Assembly (NCBI GenBank): GCA_050694055.1
Contig: JBOGWX010000050.1
Location: 1-23,012 of the forward strand
From: WHSV01 sp050694055
Lineage (GTDB): Bacteria; Actinomycetota; CADDZG01; WHSQ01
Direction of reading: 5' to 3'
Length of the DNA: 23,012 nt
Made by a program: the position numbers and the translations under genes
Shown here: positions 1-6,715 of the stretch, one piece after another
Layout: each line of letters begins with the position of its first letter
Numbering within the stretch: position 1 is the stretch's first letter
The notes under the pieces: model-generated
What the model saw: the letters and a program-made list of their open reading frames with translations, nothing else
Databases searched by the model: none
What the model was told of the DNA's origin: nothing

Positions 1-39
1 TTGGGCAGAGGATGGTGCGAGCGTGTCTGCTCCGCTGGC

Positions 40-117
40 GGCGGAACGATGTGATGCTGGAAACTGAGCTCTATGGCGGAACGATGTGATGCTGTTTACG
101 GCGGAACGATGTGATGC
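40..117. repeat. Three 18-bp direct repeats at left edge
   Basis: The 18-mer GGCGGAACGATGTGATGC occurs three times without mismatch, at 40-57, 75-92 and 100-117. The first two copies also share the next two bases (TG). Start-to-start distances are 35 and 25 nt, which are not multiples of three, so this is not a repeated peptide. The spacing is also too irregular for CRISPR. Multiple subterminal repeats are typical of some transposon ends (for example the IS21 family) and of multi-site operators. No transposase is visible because the window begins here. The transposon-end reading is inference only. Confidence 0.8.
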
Positions 118-184
118 AGGCTGTCACTTACTCTTACTCTGGCAGAACTGAATGAAGAAATTGCAGTTACTTCGGGGAGGATGG

Positions 185-732
185 ATGTTCCGCAGGTCTG
201 TGATGACCGTGCTGGTGGCTTCTTCACTCACCCTGGGGACTGGAGTCTTCGTCACAGCGACAGCTCAACCCTTCGGGCCGACGGAAGGGTGCTGCCACTT
301 CGCCGACAATTCAAACCATACCTACTACTTTGTGGATCTTGATAATGAGACCTACAAAGACGCAGCAAAGCATGCCGTTAATCATCTCGACAACGGGACG
401 CAGATGACGACGAAGAAGGCGGAGGAGCCAACCGACCGCACAGACGTCTTATGGCTTGATGGCTATTACGGAGGCAACCTCCTTGGTTTGTGGGACTGCA
501 CCAGTCTTAACACAACACTGCAGGTGAATGTGAAGGCGGCGATGCCAAGCTGAACCGATCGAAGCTCGACGGTGAAGGGCAGAATGCAAAGGACAAAGTC
601 GCGTGCCACGAGCTCGGCCATTCTACCGGTCTGGATCACACAGGTAACGCGGACAGCTGTATGCAACAAGGCATACCCAATCCCAAGTACTACAGCGATC
701 ACGATAAGAGTCATATCAATGACAAGTATTGA
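185..732 (+). pseudogene. Secreted HExxHxxGxxH zinc metalloprotease, frameshifted
   Basis: The gene is split over two frames. The first part (185-553) begins at an ATG with a GGGGAGG ribosome-binding site at 174-180, spaced 4 nt; an earlier in-frame ATG at 152 lacks one. It has a signal peptide (FRRS then a hydrophobic run to about VTATAQ) and ends in a foreign tail (VNVKAAMPS, stop 551-553). The second part is in the -1 frame, open from 511. It reads GECEGGDAKLNRSKL, then CHELGHSTGLDH at about 604-639, then DSCMQQG, and stops at 730-732. HELGHSTGLDH matches the metzincin-type zinc-binding HExxHxxGxxH, and SCM is a plausible Met-turn. Joining the frames near 509-526 gives about 181 aa, a sensible size for a small secreted zinc protease. 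The allele appears to carry a 1-nt deletion (or 2-nt insertion). A sequencing error is the main alternative. I see no slippery heptamer for programmed frameshifting. GC is low compared with genes further right. A lipoprotein gene follows 30 bp later. Confidence 0.75.
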
Positions 733-762
733 GCCATGCCGGGGTTCCGGAAAGGGTCCCAA

Positions 763-1401
763 ATGAAGAAGCACATTCGCTGGATCTGTGTGCTGCTCCT
801 TGTGCTCGGAAGCTGTGGCGCTCCACAGGTAGATAGCGAGCAAGGGGGCGTCGAGGCAGACGGCGACTTCTTTCAGCTCTTACGCCGGATAGCCGTGGAG
901 TATGAGGTCTATGATTCACTTGAGGAGCTGTTGAAAGGGGCCGATGTCGCTGTCATCGGAGTGATCGAATCCATCGACACGGGTCGAGCCCTCGGGGCCG
1001 GCAGAGACCAGCCAGAAGCAGTCGAGACCTTCCTCATCACGGTGAGGGTCCAGGAGCTCGTCAGTGGCGATCTTCCCAGCGACAGCCAGGAACTTCTAGA
1101 CCTCGAGCTGTACAAACCGAGCCTGGTCAGCCTCCAAGACGTTCGGCGCGCAAAGCCGGAGACACCGTTGCTGTTAGTACTGACAGACACTGCCAACCTG
1201 CCCCAGCCGAGTCCGGTCGACGACTCGGATGTGGATCGCGAACCTGGCAAGTCTCTTTTCACGATCCCCAGCGACACGGCGATCTTCGTGGAGCGCGCCA
1301 ACGAGGTGCTCACTCCCCTAAGCCCGTCCGTTGACGCCGTGGACAGGTCCGTCAAGGCGACGAGCTTGCAGGAGCTGGCAGCTCAGATTAGGTCCTTGTA
1401 G
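763..1401 (+). CDS. Putative lipoprotein of unknown function
   Basis: This encodes a 212-aa protein. The ATG at 763 is chosen because GGAAAGGG (749-756) lies 6 nt upstream and the protein then starts directly with a lipoprotein signal: MKKH, a hydrophobic stretch and a LGSC lipobox with Cys18 as the predicted lipidation site. An in-frame ATG at 736 would add nine residues before the signal. The mature part has no motif I recognise. It has a segment of type DVAVIGVIESI followed by TFLITVRVQELVSG, which suggests a beta-rich extracytoplasmic domain, and an acidic Pro/Asp-rich loop near residues 150-160. It follows the broken metalloprotease by 30 bp and was probably co-transcribed with it. The two may form an acquired secreted module. 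Function is unknown. Confidence 0.75.
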   Translation: MKKHIRWICVLLLVLGSCGAPQVDSEQGGVEADGDFFQLLRRIAVEYEVYDSLEELLKGADVAVIGVIESIDTGRALGAGRDQPEAVETFLITVRVQELVSGDLPSDSQELLDLELYKPSLVSLQDVRRAKPETPLLLVLTDTANLPQPSPVDDSDVDREPGKSLFTIPSDTAIFVERANEVLTPLSPSVDAVDRSVKATSLQELAAQIRSL

Positions 1402-1665
1402 CGTCACGGCGGTCGGATCGCGCGGCGTTGGGCATGAGGGGCTTCCCGATGGCTCTCCGGTCTGGGTTTGCCGGACTCGTCCCATAATCGCTTGCGCGGG
1501 CAGATCGAGCGCTGCGCTCGCAGCGTTAAGCGGTTCTGAAATCTGTGCGAAATGCACCCCTAGACCACTTCATCCCGCTAGGAGCCTCTCCCCGGCCGTT
1601 ATAGAGTCCGCGCGTTCGGTCTACAGGGAAGTGCCGAACGACGGCCACAAGGGAGGGGATCCTGT

Positions 1666-3489
1666 ATGAGCGGTACTGCTTCCGGCGCGAGTCCGGGGCA
1701 CAAGTTCTTGTCCGTGATCATTGCCGCGGTGCTGATGGCGGGGCTGATGCTCGGCGCTGTCGCACCAGAGGCGGACGCAAAGAAGCAGAAGCAGAGCGCG
1801 GCGGAGGTCGATTACTGGCTCACGGTCCTGCACAACAATGACGGCGAGTCCCGGCTGATCGATGCCGGCGGAGATCTGACCGACTTCGGAGGCGTGGCGC
1901 GCTTCGCCAAGTTGGTCGAGGAGCTGCGCGACAAGGGAAGCAAGAAGGTCAAGAAGGGCAACCCGAAGAAGGCCGCGGTGCTCATCTCCTCGGGCGACAA
2001 CTTTCTGGCAGGGCCCGAGTTCAACGCCAGCCTCGAGCGTAACGAGGCCACCGGTGAGCCCTACTACGACAGCGTCGCGTTGCGGATCATCGGCTATGAC
2101 GCGATGACCATCGGCAATCATGAGTTCGACTTTGGTCCCGACGTGCTGGCGACCTTCATCGAGGGCTTTCGAGGAAAGACTCCATTCATCTCCGCCAACC
2201 TCGACGTAAGCGGCGAGCCAAGCCTCGCCGAACTGGAGGACGACGGCATCATCACCGGCTCTACGGTCGTCAAGAAAAAGGGCGAGAGTATCGGCATCAT
2301 CGGCGCCACGACCGAGCTGCTGCCGACGATCTCCAGTCCGCGCAACGTCGAGGTCGAGGCCGTGCTGCCCGCCGTGCAGGCCGAGATCAGATCTCTGCGC
2401 CGGCAAGACGTCGACAAGATCATCCTGTCGAGTCACCTACAGGGCATCGACTCGGAGATCGACCTGGTCGGTTCGCTGCGGAACGTCGATGTGGTCATCG
2501 CCGGAGGTGGAGACGAGCTCCTGACGAACGACGGCGATGTGCTGGTGCCCGGAGACGAGATGCTCACCCCGTTCGGTCCCTACCCGGTGATGGCCACCGA
2601 CGCCGCGGGCCGCGAGGTGCCCGTCGTCACGACTCCCGGAAACTACAAGTACGTCGGCAAGCTGGTCGTCGGATTCAACGAAGCCGGCAGAGTCGTCGCC
2701 ATCGACGACGACAGCGGGCTCCAGCGCGTCGCAGGGGGCGACCAGCCGGACGCGGTAAAGCCGGTCCGGCGGATCCAACGACAGGTCGTGCAGCCCGTGG
2801 CCGAGTCCGTCGAGGCTCTCGCAAACAACGTCATTGCTCAGACCGAGGTCACGCTCAATGGCGTGACTGCAGACGTCCGCACCAAGGAGACGAATGCCGG
2901 CAACCTGGTCGCCGACTCGCTTCTGTGGCAGGCGACCAAGGTCGCCGGAGACTTCGGGGTGCCCGAGCCGGACATCGCGCTGCAGAACGGCGGCGGCATC
3001 CGCAACAGCCTCGTGGTCGATCCCGGAGACATCACCGAGCTCGACACCTTCACGTGGTTGCCGTTCAGCAACTTCACCTCGGTGATCGATGGCGTCGAGC
3101 GCTCGACGCTGAAGGCGATCCTCGAACACGTCGTGGAGGTTGCTCCTGCAACTGCGGCGGGCAAGTTCGCCCAGATTGCGGGCTTCGAGTTCACCTACGA
3201 CGGTGACGGAACCGCAGGCAGCAAGATCAATGACGTCACGCTTGACGACGGAACCCCGATCGTGACCGACGGCGTAGTCGAGCCGGGACCGGCGCTGACG
3301 GTGGCCACCATCGACTTCCTCGCGCGCGGAGGCGACGGCTATCCGTTCGGCACGGTCGATTTCACGCCGGTGGGAGTCAGCTACCAGCAGGCGTTGGCCA
3401 ACTATCTGACGGCGCCCGATGGCCTCAACGGTCTGGTGACGGCGGCCGACTATCCGGAGGGCGGCGAGGGCCGCATCGTCGCCGAGTAG
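1666..3489 (+). CDS. Secreted 5'-nucleotidase / metallophosphatase family protein
   Basis: This 607-aa protein has two domains. The start is ATG 1666 with GGGAGGGG at 1651-1658 (7-nt spacing). Residues 1 to about 38 form a signal peptide ending near ADA. The N-terminal calcineurin-like metallophosphatase domain (about 50-345) shows NND at 57-59, SSGD at 108-111, GNHEFDFG at 150-157 and SSHLQG at 255-260. The C-terminal 5'-nucleotidase domain (about 385-600) shows RTKETNAGNLVADS, QNGGGIRN, LPFSN and DFLARGGDGYPF, which bind the nucleotide in UshA-type enzymes. The expected role is hydrolysis of extracellular nucleotides or cyclic nucleotides for phosphate or nucleoside salvage. It is unusual in that the usual D-x-H is D59-G-E61 and the usual G-H-x-H is GGGD (280-283). 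Two canonical His ligands are therefore missing. I recall related proteins with the same pattern, so this is probably a subfamily trait. A strong terminator follows. Confidence 0.88.
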   Translation: MSGTASGASPGHKFLSVIIAAVLMAGLMLGAVAPEADAKKQKQSAAEVDYWLTVLHNNDGESRLIDAGGDLTDFGGVARFAKLVEELRDKGSKKVKKGNPKKAAVLISSGDNFLAGPEFNASLERNEATGEPYYDSVALRIIGYDAMTIGNHEFDFGPDVLATFIEGFRGKTPFISANLDVSGEPSLAELEDDGIITGSTVVKKKGESIGIIGATTELLPTISSPRNVEVEAVLPAVQAEIRSLRRQDVDKIILSSHLQGIDSEIDLVGSLRNVDVVIAGGGDELLTNDGDVLVPGDEMLTPFGPYPVMATDAAGREVPVVTTPGNYKYVGKLVVGFNEAGRVVAIDDDSGLQRVAGGDQPDAVKPVRRIQRQVVQPVAESVEALANNVIAQTEVTLNGVTADVRTKETNAGNLVADSLLWQATKVAGDFGVPEPDIALQNGGGIRNSLVVDPGDITELDTFTWLPFSNFTSVIDGVERSTLKAILEHVVEVAPATAAGKFAQIAGFEFTYDGDGTAGSKINDVTLDDGTPIVTDGVVEPGPALTVATIDFLARGGDGYPFGTVDFTPVGVSYQQALANYLTAPDGLNGLVTAADYPEGGEGRIVAE

Positions 3490-3514
3490 CCCGACCGAAC
3501 TGGTACGTGCACGA

Positions 3515-3545
3515 CAGAGGGGCCGCCTTGGGGGCGGCCCCTCTG
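3515..3545. terminator. Bidirectional intrinsic terminator
   Basis: A perfect 13-bp GC-rich stem (3515-3527 pairing with 3533-3545) has a 5-nt loop (TTGGG). It lies 25 bp after the nucleotidase stop and 53 bp beyond the stop of the opposing acyl-CoA carboxylase gene. The right flank is moderately T-rich, without a pure U-tract. Its position between convergent genes suggests it stops transcription from both sides. Confidence 0.85.
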
Positions 3546-3598
3546 AGTGGTTCGGTTCTGGCTCGCGAGGCTAGAGGCGGAAGCGAGGGACGGCCCGA

Positions 3599-5341
3599 TC
3601 AGCGGATGACCGCGATGGTGGCTCCCGTCTCGACCGACTGACCCTGTTTGACCTTCAGGTCCGTGACCGTGCCGTTGGCATGAGCCAGGATCGAGTTCTC
3701 CATCTTCATCGCTTCGAGGACGACGATCGCTTCGCCCGCCTCGACCTCCTGTCCCTTGGACACGAGCACCTTAACGATCGTCCCCTGCATCGGTGCGATG
3801 AGCGTTTCCGAGCCTCCACCGCCGGTGCCGGCGACCTTGGCGGGCGGCTTCGGTTTGCGGCGCTGCACCGTGGTCTCCAGTCGTTCACGCGCGGTGACCG
3901 AGAAGCGCTTGCCCTCGACCTCGACCTCGAAGCGCCGCTCGACGATCTCGGGCTCGCCGGCCTGGGGTTTCTGCACCGGCGCGTCGGCGAGGGCCGAGAG
4001 GTCCATCTCTCGTTCGACGGTGCCCGTGTGGTAGTTGCCCGAGGCGAATCGCTCGTCGGCCAGCATGAGCCGGTGCCACGGGATCGTGGTCTTGATGCCG
4101 TCCAGCTCGTACTCGCCGAGGGCTCGCAGCATCCTGCGGCGAGCCTCCTCTCGGGTGGCGCCGTAGGTCAGGAGCTTGGCGATCATCGGATCGTAGGCCT
4201 GTGGAATCGTGTAGTCACCCTCGGCCCCCGAGTCGACGCGCACCCCCGGGCCCGCCGGTTCGCGGTAGGCGCCGATGCGCCCCGGCGCCGGCATGAAGTT
4301 CTTGGCCGGGTTCTCGGCGTTGATGCGACATTCGATCGCCGCCCCCTTGAGCGTGAGCTCGTCCTGGGTGAATTCGAGCGGCTCGCCTGCTGCGGTGAGG
4401 ATCTGGGCCCGGACGAGGTCCACTCCGCACACGAGCTCGGTGACCGGGTGCTCGACCTGGAGTCTGGTGTTCATCTCGAGGAAGTAGAACGACTCCTGGT
4501 CCGCGTCCAGCAGGAACTCACAGGTACCTGCGTTGGTGTAGCCCACTTGTTTGCTGACGCGCGCGGCCGCGTCCATGATCTGCTCGCGCACGCCGTCGTC
4601 GAGCACCGGTGACGGGGATTCTTCGACCAGTTTCTGATGGCGCCGCTGGAGCGAGCAATCGCGCTCCGGGAAGCTCAGGATGTTGCCGGTCGCGTCGCCC
4701 ACTACCTGAATCTCGATGTGGCGAGGGCGCTCGAGGTAGCGCTCGAGATAAACCTCGTCGTTGCTGAAGTAGGCCTGCGCCTCCCGTGCGGCGCCGGCGA
4801 GCGCGTCGCCGATCTCGTCCTCGGTCGCCACGACCCGGAAACCCTTGCCCCCTCCTCCGGCCGATGCCTTGATGGCGAGGGGGAGCCCGTGTTCCGAGAC
4901 GAACCGCTTCACCTCGTCGACCGTGGTCACGGCGTCCTTGGTACCGGGAACCGTGGGCACGCCCGCCTCCCTGGCGGCGCGCCGCGCAGAGGTCTTCTCG
5001 CCCATGCCCTCGATGACGTCGGGATCGGGACCGATCCAGGCGAGCCCCGCCTCGATCACCGCCCGGGCAAACTCCGCGTTCTCGGCGAGGAAGCCGTAGC
5101 CGGGATGAACCGCCTCCGCCCCGGTTCGCCGGGCGGCCGCGAGGATGGCGTCGATCTTGAGATAGGACTCGGTCGCGGGGCCGGGTCCTACGTTGACGGC
5201 TTCCTCCGAGAGGCGCACGTGAGGCGCGCCGGCATCGAGCTCCGAGTAGACCGCGATCGGAACGATATCCAGGTCCCGGCACGCGCGGATGACCCGGACG
5301 GCGATCTCCCCGCGATTCGCAATCAGCAGCTTGGTGAACAT
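3599..5341 (-). CDS. Acyl-CoA carboxylase alpha subunit (biotin carboxylase-BCCP)
   Basis: This 580-aa protein is the biotin-carrying subunit of an acetyl/propionyl-CoA carboxylase type complex. It carboxylates biotin with ATP and bicarbonate. The BC N-domain is at about 1-110 (FTKLLIANRGEIAVRVIRA). The ATP-grasp domain is at about 115-320, with glycine-rich KASAGGGGKGF, ERDCSLQRRHQKLVEE and EMNTRLQVEHPVTE. The BC C-domain runs to about 445, followed by a Lys/Pro/Gly-rich linker (about 490-510). The C-terminal biotinyl domain carries EAMKMEN with biotinylated Lys546. On its own strand AAGAAGGA precedes the ATG. The length suits an AccA3-like subunit and lacks the longer BT region of some methylcrotonyl- or propionyl-CoA carboxylases. 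No beta subunit is adjacent. birA begins 39 bp away, divergently. A paralogue lies at 13219-14880. The acyl-CoA specificity depends on the beta partner and cannot be read here. Confidence 0.93.
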   Translation of the reverse strand: MFTKLLIANRGEIAVRVIRACRDLDIVPIAVYSELDAGAPHVRLSEEAVNVGPGPATESYLKIDAILAAARRTGAEAVHPGYGFLAENAEFARAVIEAGLAWIGPDPDVIEGMGEKTSARRAAREAGVPTVPGTKDAVTTVDEVKRFVSEHGLPLAIKASAGGGGKGFRVVATEDEIGDALAGAAREAQAYFSNDEVYLERYLERPRHIEIQVVGDATGNILSFPERDCSLQRRHQKLVEESPSPVLDDGVREQIMDAAARVSKQVGYTNAGTCEFLLDADQESFYFLEMNTRLQVEHPVTELVCGVDLVRAQILTAAGEPLEFTQDELTLKGAAIECRINAENPAKNFMPAPGRIGAYREPAGPGVRVDSGAEGDYTIPQAYDPMIAKLLTYGATREEARRRMLRALGEYELDGIKTTIPWHRLMLADERFASGNYHTGTVEREMDLSALADAPVQKPQAGEPEIVERRFEVEVEGKRFSVTARERLETTVQRRKPKPPAKVAGTGGGGSETLIAPMQGTIVKVLVSKGQEVEAGEAIVVLEAMKMENSILAHANGTVTDLKVKQGQSVETGATIAVIR

Positions 5342-5366
5342 CGGTCCTTCTTCTACTCGGACTTCG

Positions 5367-5380
5367 TATTGTCTGACCTC
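5367..5380 (+). promoter_or_regulatory. Candidate leaderless promoter of birA
   Basis: TATTGT at 5367-5372 fits the actinobacterial TANNNT -10 pattern and lies 8 nt before the ATG of birA. No Shine-Dalgarno is visible, so transcription may start at or next to the start codon. I see no good -35. The element lies inside the 39-bp gap shared with the divergent carboxylase gene. Confidence 0.35.
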
Positions 5381-6214
5381 ATGGCCAGCGACTTGAGTGA
5401 TGAGATCCTAGAGCGCGCCCTGGTGGGCCGGTTTGGACGCTACCGCAGGGTCTACGACTCCATCGACTCGACCAACCTCGAGGCCCTGCGCTGGGCGGCC
5501 GAGCAGGACGTCGCCGAGGGGGCCCTGGTGGTGGCCGATGTTCAGACGGAGGGCCGAGGGCGATGGGGGCGAAGGTGGCTGTCCGCGCCCGGCGCGGCCC
5601 TGATGTTCTCCATTGCGCTGCGACCCACCTCGTCGCCGCATGCGGGGCTGCTCACCACCGCGGCGGGCCTTGCCGTCGCGCAAGCGGTCGAACGAACCAG
5701 CGGCCTGCGAACCGCGCTCAAGTGGCCCAACGATGTGCTCGTCAACGAGCGCAAGGTGAGCGGCGTTCTGGTCGAAGCGCGGACGGTGGGACATGCGACG
5801 GATGCGGTCGTGGTGGGAGTGGGCATCAATCTGCACTGGCGAGGAGCCGACTTTCCCCCCGAGATCGCCGCCCGGGCGACCTCGATTGCGCAGGAGGTCG
5901 AGTCGGCGGGCAGGGGCCGCGTTCCGGCGCGCGCGGATCTGCTCGCAGCGGTGCTGCTCGATCTGGAGGATTGCTACGACGAGCTCGATACGAAGCGGGG
6001 CAGAGCCGAGATGATCGGGCGCGCCGCCGGGCGTTCCGCGCTGCTCGGCAGAGAGGTCTCGGTGCGCTTTGCCGACGGCTCTTCCAAGCAGGGGATCGCC
6101 GCCGGACTTGCCGAGGACGGCGCCCTCCTGCTCGACGACGGCACCGTCGTCGTGGCTGGAGAGATCGAGCAATTAGGGCTCCGGCAGGGGGAGGGCACGA
6201 GGCGGGACCGGTGA
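5381..6214 (+). CDS. birA: Biotin--[acetyl-CoA-carboxylase] ligase
   Basis: This 277-aa protein attaches biotin, via biotinyl-AMP, to the BCCP lysine of biotin-dependent carboxylases. The catalytic domain shows DSTNLEA, the biotinyl-AMP-binding loop GRGRWGRRW, the KWPNDVLV motif, and VVVGVGINLHW. A C-terminal SH3-like domain follows (REVSVRFADGSSKQGIA, then LLLDDGTVVVAGEI). No N-terminal DNA-binding domain is present, so it is a class I ligase without the repressor function of E. coli BirA. The reading frame is open far upstream, but that part is antisense to the carboxylase gene. ATG 5381 is chosen because the family fold begins just after it. Both BC-BCCP proteins in this window are likely substrates. 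The 3' end overlaps the convergent Lrp gene by 42 nt. Confidence 0.92.
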   Translation: MASDLSDEILERALVGRFGRYRRVYDSIDSTNLEALRWAAEQDVAEGALVVADVQTEGRGRWGRRWLSAPGAALMFSIALRPTSSPHAGLLTTAAGLAVAQAVERTSGLRTALKWPNDVLVNERKVSGVLVEARTVGHATDAVVVGVGINLHWRGADFPPEIAARATSIAQEVESAGRGRVPARADLLAAVLLDLEDCYDELDTKRGRAEMIGRAAGRSALLGREVSVRFADGSSKQGIAAGLAEDGALLLDDGTVVVAGEIEQLGLRQGEGTRRDR

Positions 6215-6625
6215 GGACTGGAGGATCGATGAGGTCGTCTGCCCGTACATCAGGAACCGGTCGAGGACCTCTTCGAGCTTGTCGATCTCGGTGACGTAGA
6301 CCTTCATCAAAAAGCAGTCCTCGCCGGTGATGCGATGGCACTCGACCACCTCGGGGGTGCGTTGGGCCAGCTCGGCGATGTTGGCCAGTTGTCCCGGACC
6401 CGGGCGGATGCGAACGAAGGCGGCCACCGGCCAGCCGAGCGCGCGCGGGTCGAGCTCGAGCCGGTATCCGGAGATGACCCCGCCGGCCTCGAGGCGCTGA
6501 ACGCGGTCGGTCACCGCGGGCGACGACATCCCGAGCCGTCGCGCGAGCTCGGACATGGTCATGCGCGGATTGCTCCGGAGCTCCCCGAGGAGACGAAGGT
6601 TGGTGGGATCCAGCGGCGACTTCAA
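6173..6625 (-). CDS. Lrp/AsnC family transcriptional regulator
   Basis: This is a feast/famine regulator of about 150 aa. The N-terminal AsnC-type helix-turn-helix covers LDPTNLRLLGELR, MTMSELARRLGMSSPAVTDRVQRLEAGGVISGY. It is followed by the ligand-binding RAM domain (AAFVRIRP, then EVVECHRITGEDCFLMKVYV and LDRFLMYGQTTSSI). The start is taken as TTG 6625, which has GGGAG on its strand 6 nt upstream and places the family core directly after the N-terminus. A TTG at 6661 would add 12 residues with a poorer ribosome-binding site. It is divergent from an RhtA-like exporter, a typical arrangement for amino-acid export control, so it probably senses an amino acid and regulates that neighbour. This is inference. 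The stop lies inside the end of birA. Confidence 0.9.
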   Translation of the reverse strand: MKSPLDPTNLRLLGELRSNPRMTMSELARRLGMSSPAVTDRVQRLEAGGVISGYRLELDPRALGWPVAAFVRIRPGPGQLANIAELAQRTPEVVECHRITGEDCFLMKVYVTEIDKLEEVLDRFLMYGQTTSSILQSSPVPPRALPLPEP

Positions 6626-6682
6626 GGAAAACTCCCGTCTATCCGTGAATTTCTGAGGCAATTTCCACTTTACACCTCAGAG

Positions 6683-6715
6683 TTGGCATTCTTCTCCCTC
6701 GTTATACCTGAAAAC
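6683..6715 (+). promoter_or_regulatory. Candidate leaderless promoter of the exporter
   Basis: TATACC at 6703-6708 lies 7 nt before ATG 6716, and no Shine-Dalgarno is visible. TTGGCA at 6683-6688 resembles a -35 but is only 14 bp from the -10, so it may not be functional. The region also contains the upstream region of the divergent Lrp gene and is where Lrp operators would be expected. I see no convincing palindrome. Confidence 0.3.

Noticed and set aside
40..117. CRISPR array from the three repeats
   Set aside because: The spacers would be 17 and 7 nt and the repeats are only 18 nt, with no cas genes nearby.
505..530. Programmed -1 frameshift in the metalloprotease
   Set aside because: There is no X-XXY-YYZ slippery site and no strong downstream structure that I can see, so mutation or sequencing error is more likely.
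466..843. Minus-strand ORF over the metalloprotease
   Set aside because: It overlaps the recognisable HExxHxxGxxH frame on the plus strand and has no recognisable protein features.
1506..1520. CGAGCG-CTG-CGCTCG hairpin as terminator of the first lipoprotein gene
   Set aside because: The stem is only 6 bp, lacks a T-tract and lies over 100 bp after the stop.
2437..3129. Long minus-strand ORF inside the 5'-nucleotidase
   Set aside because: This is an antisense shadow of a well-supported gene, a common effect of high GC.
4637..5380. Upstream extension of birA over the carboxylase gene
   Set aside because: The extension is the antisense of conserved biotin carboxylase sequence, and the ligase fold starts after 5381.
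6335..6715. Upstream extension of the exporter
   Set aside because: It is antisense to the Lrp helix-turn-helix and contains no membrane-type sequence.
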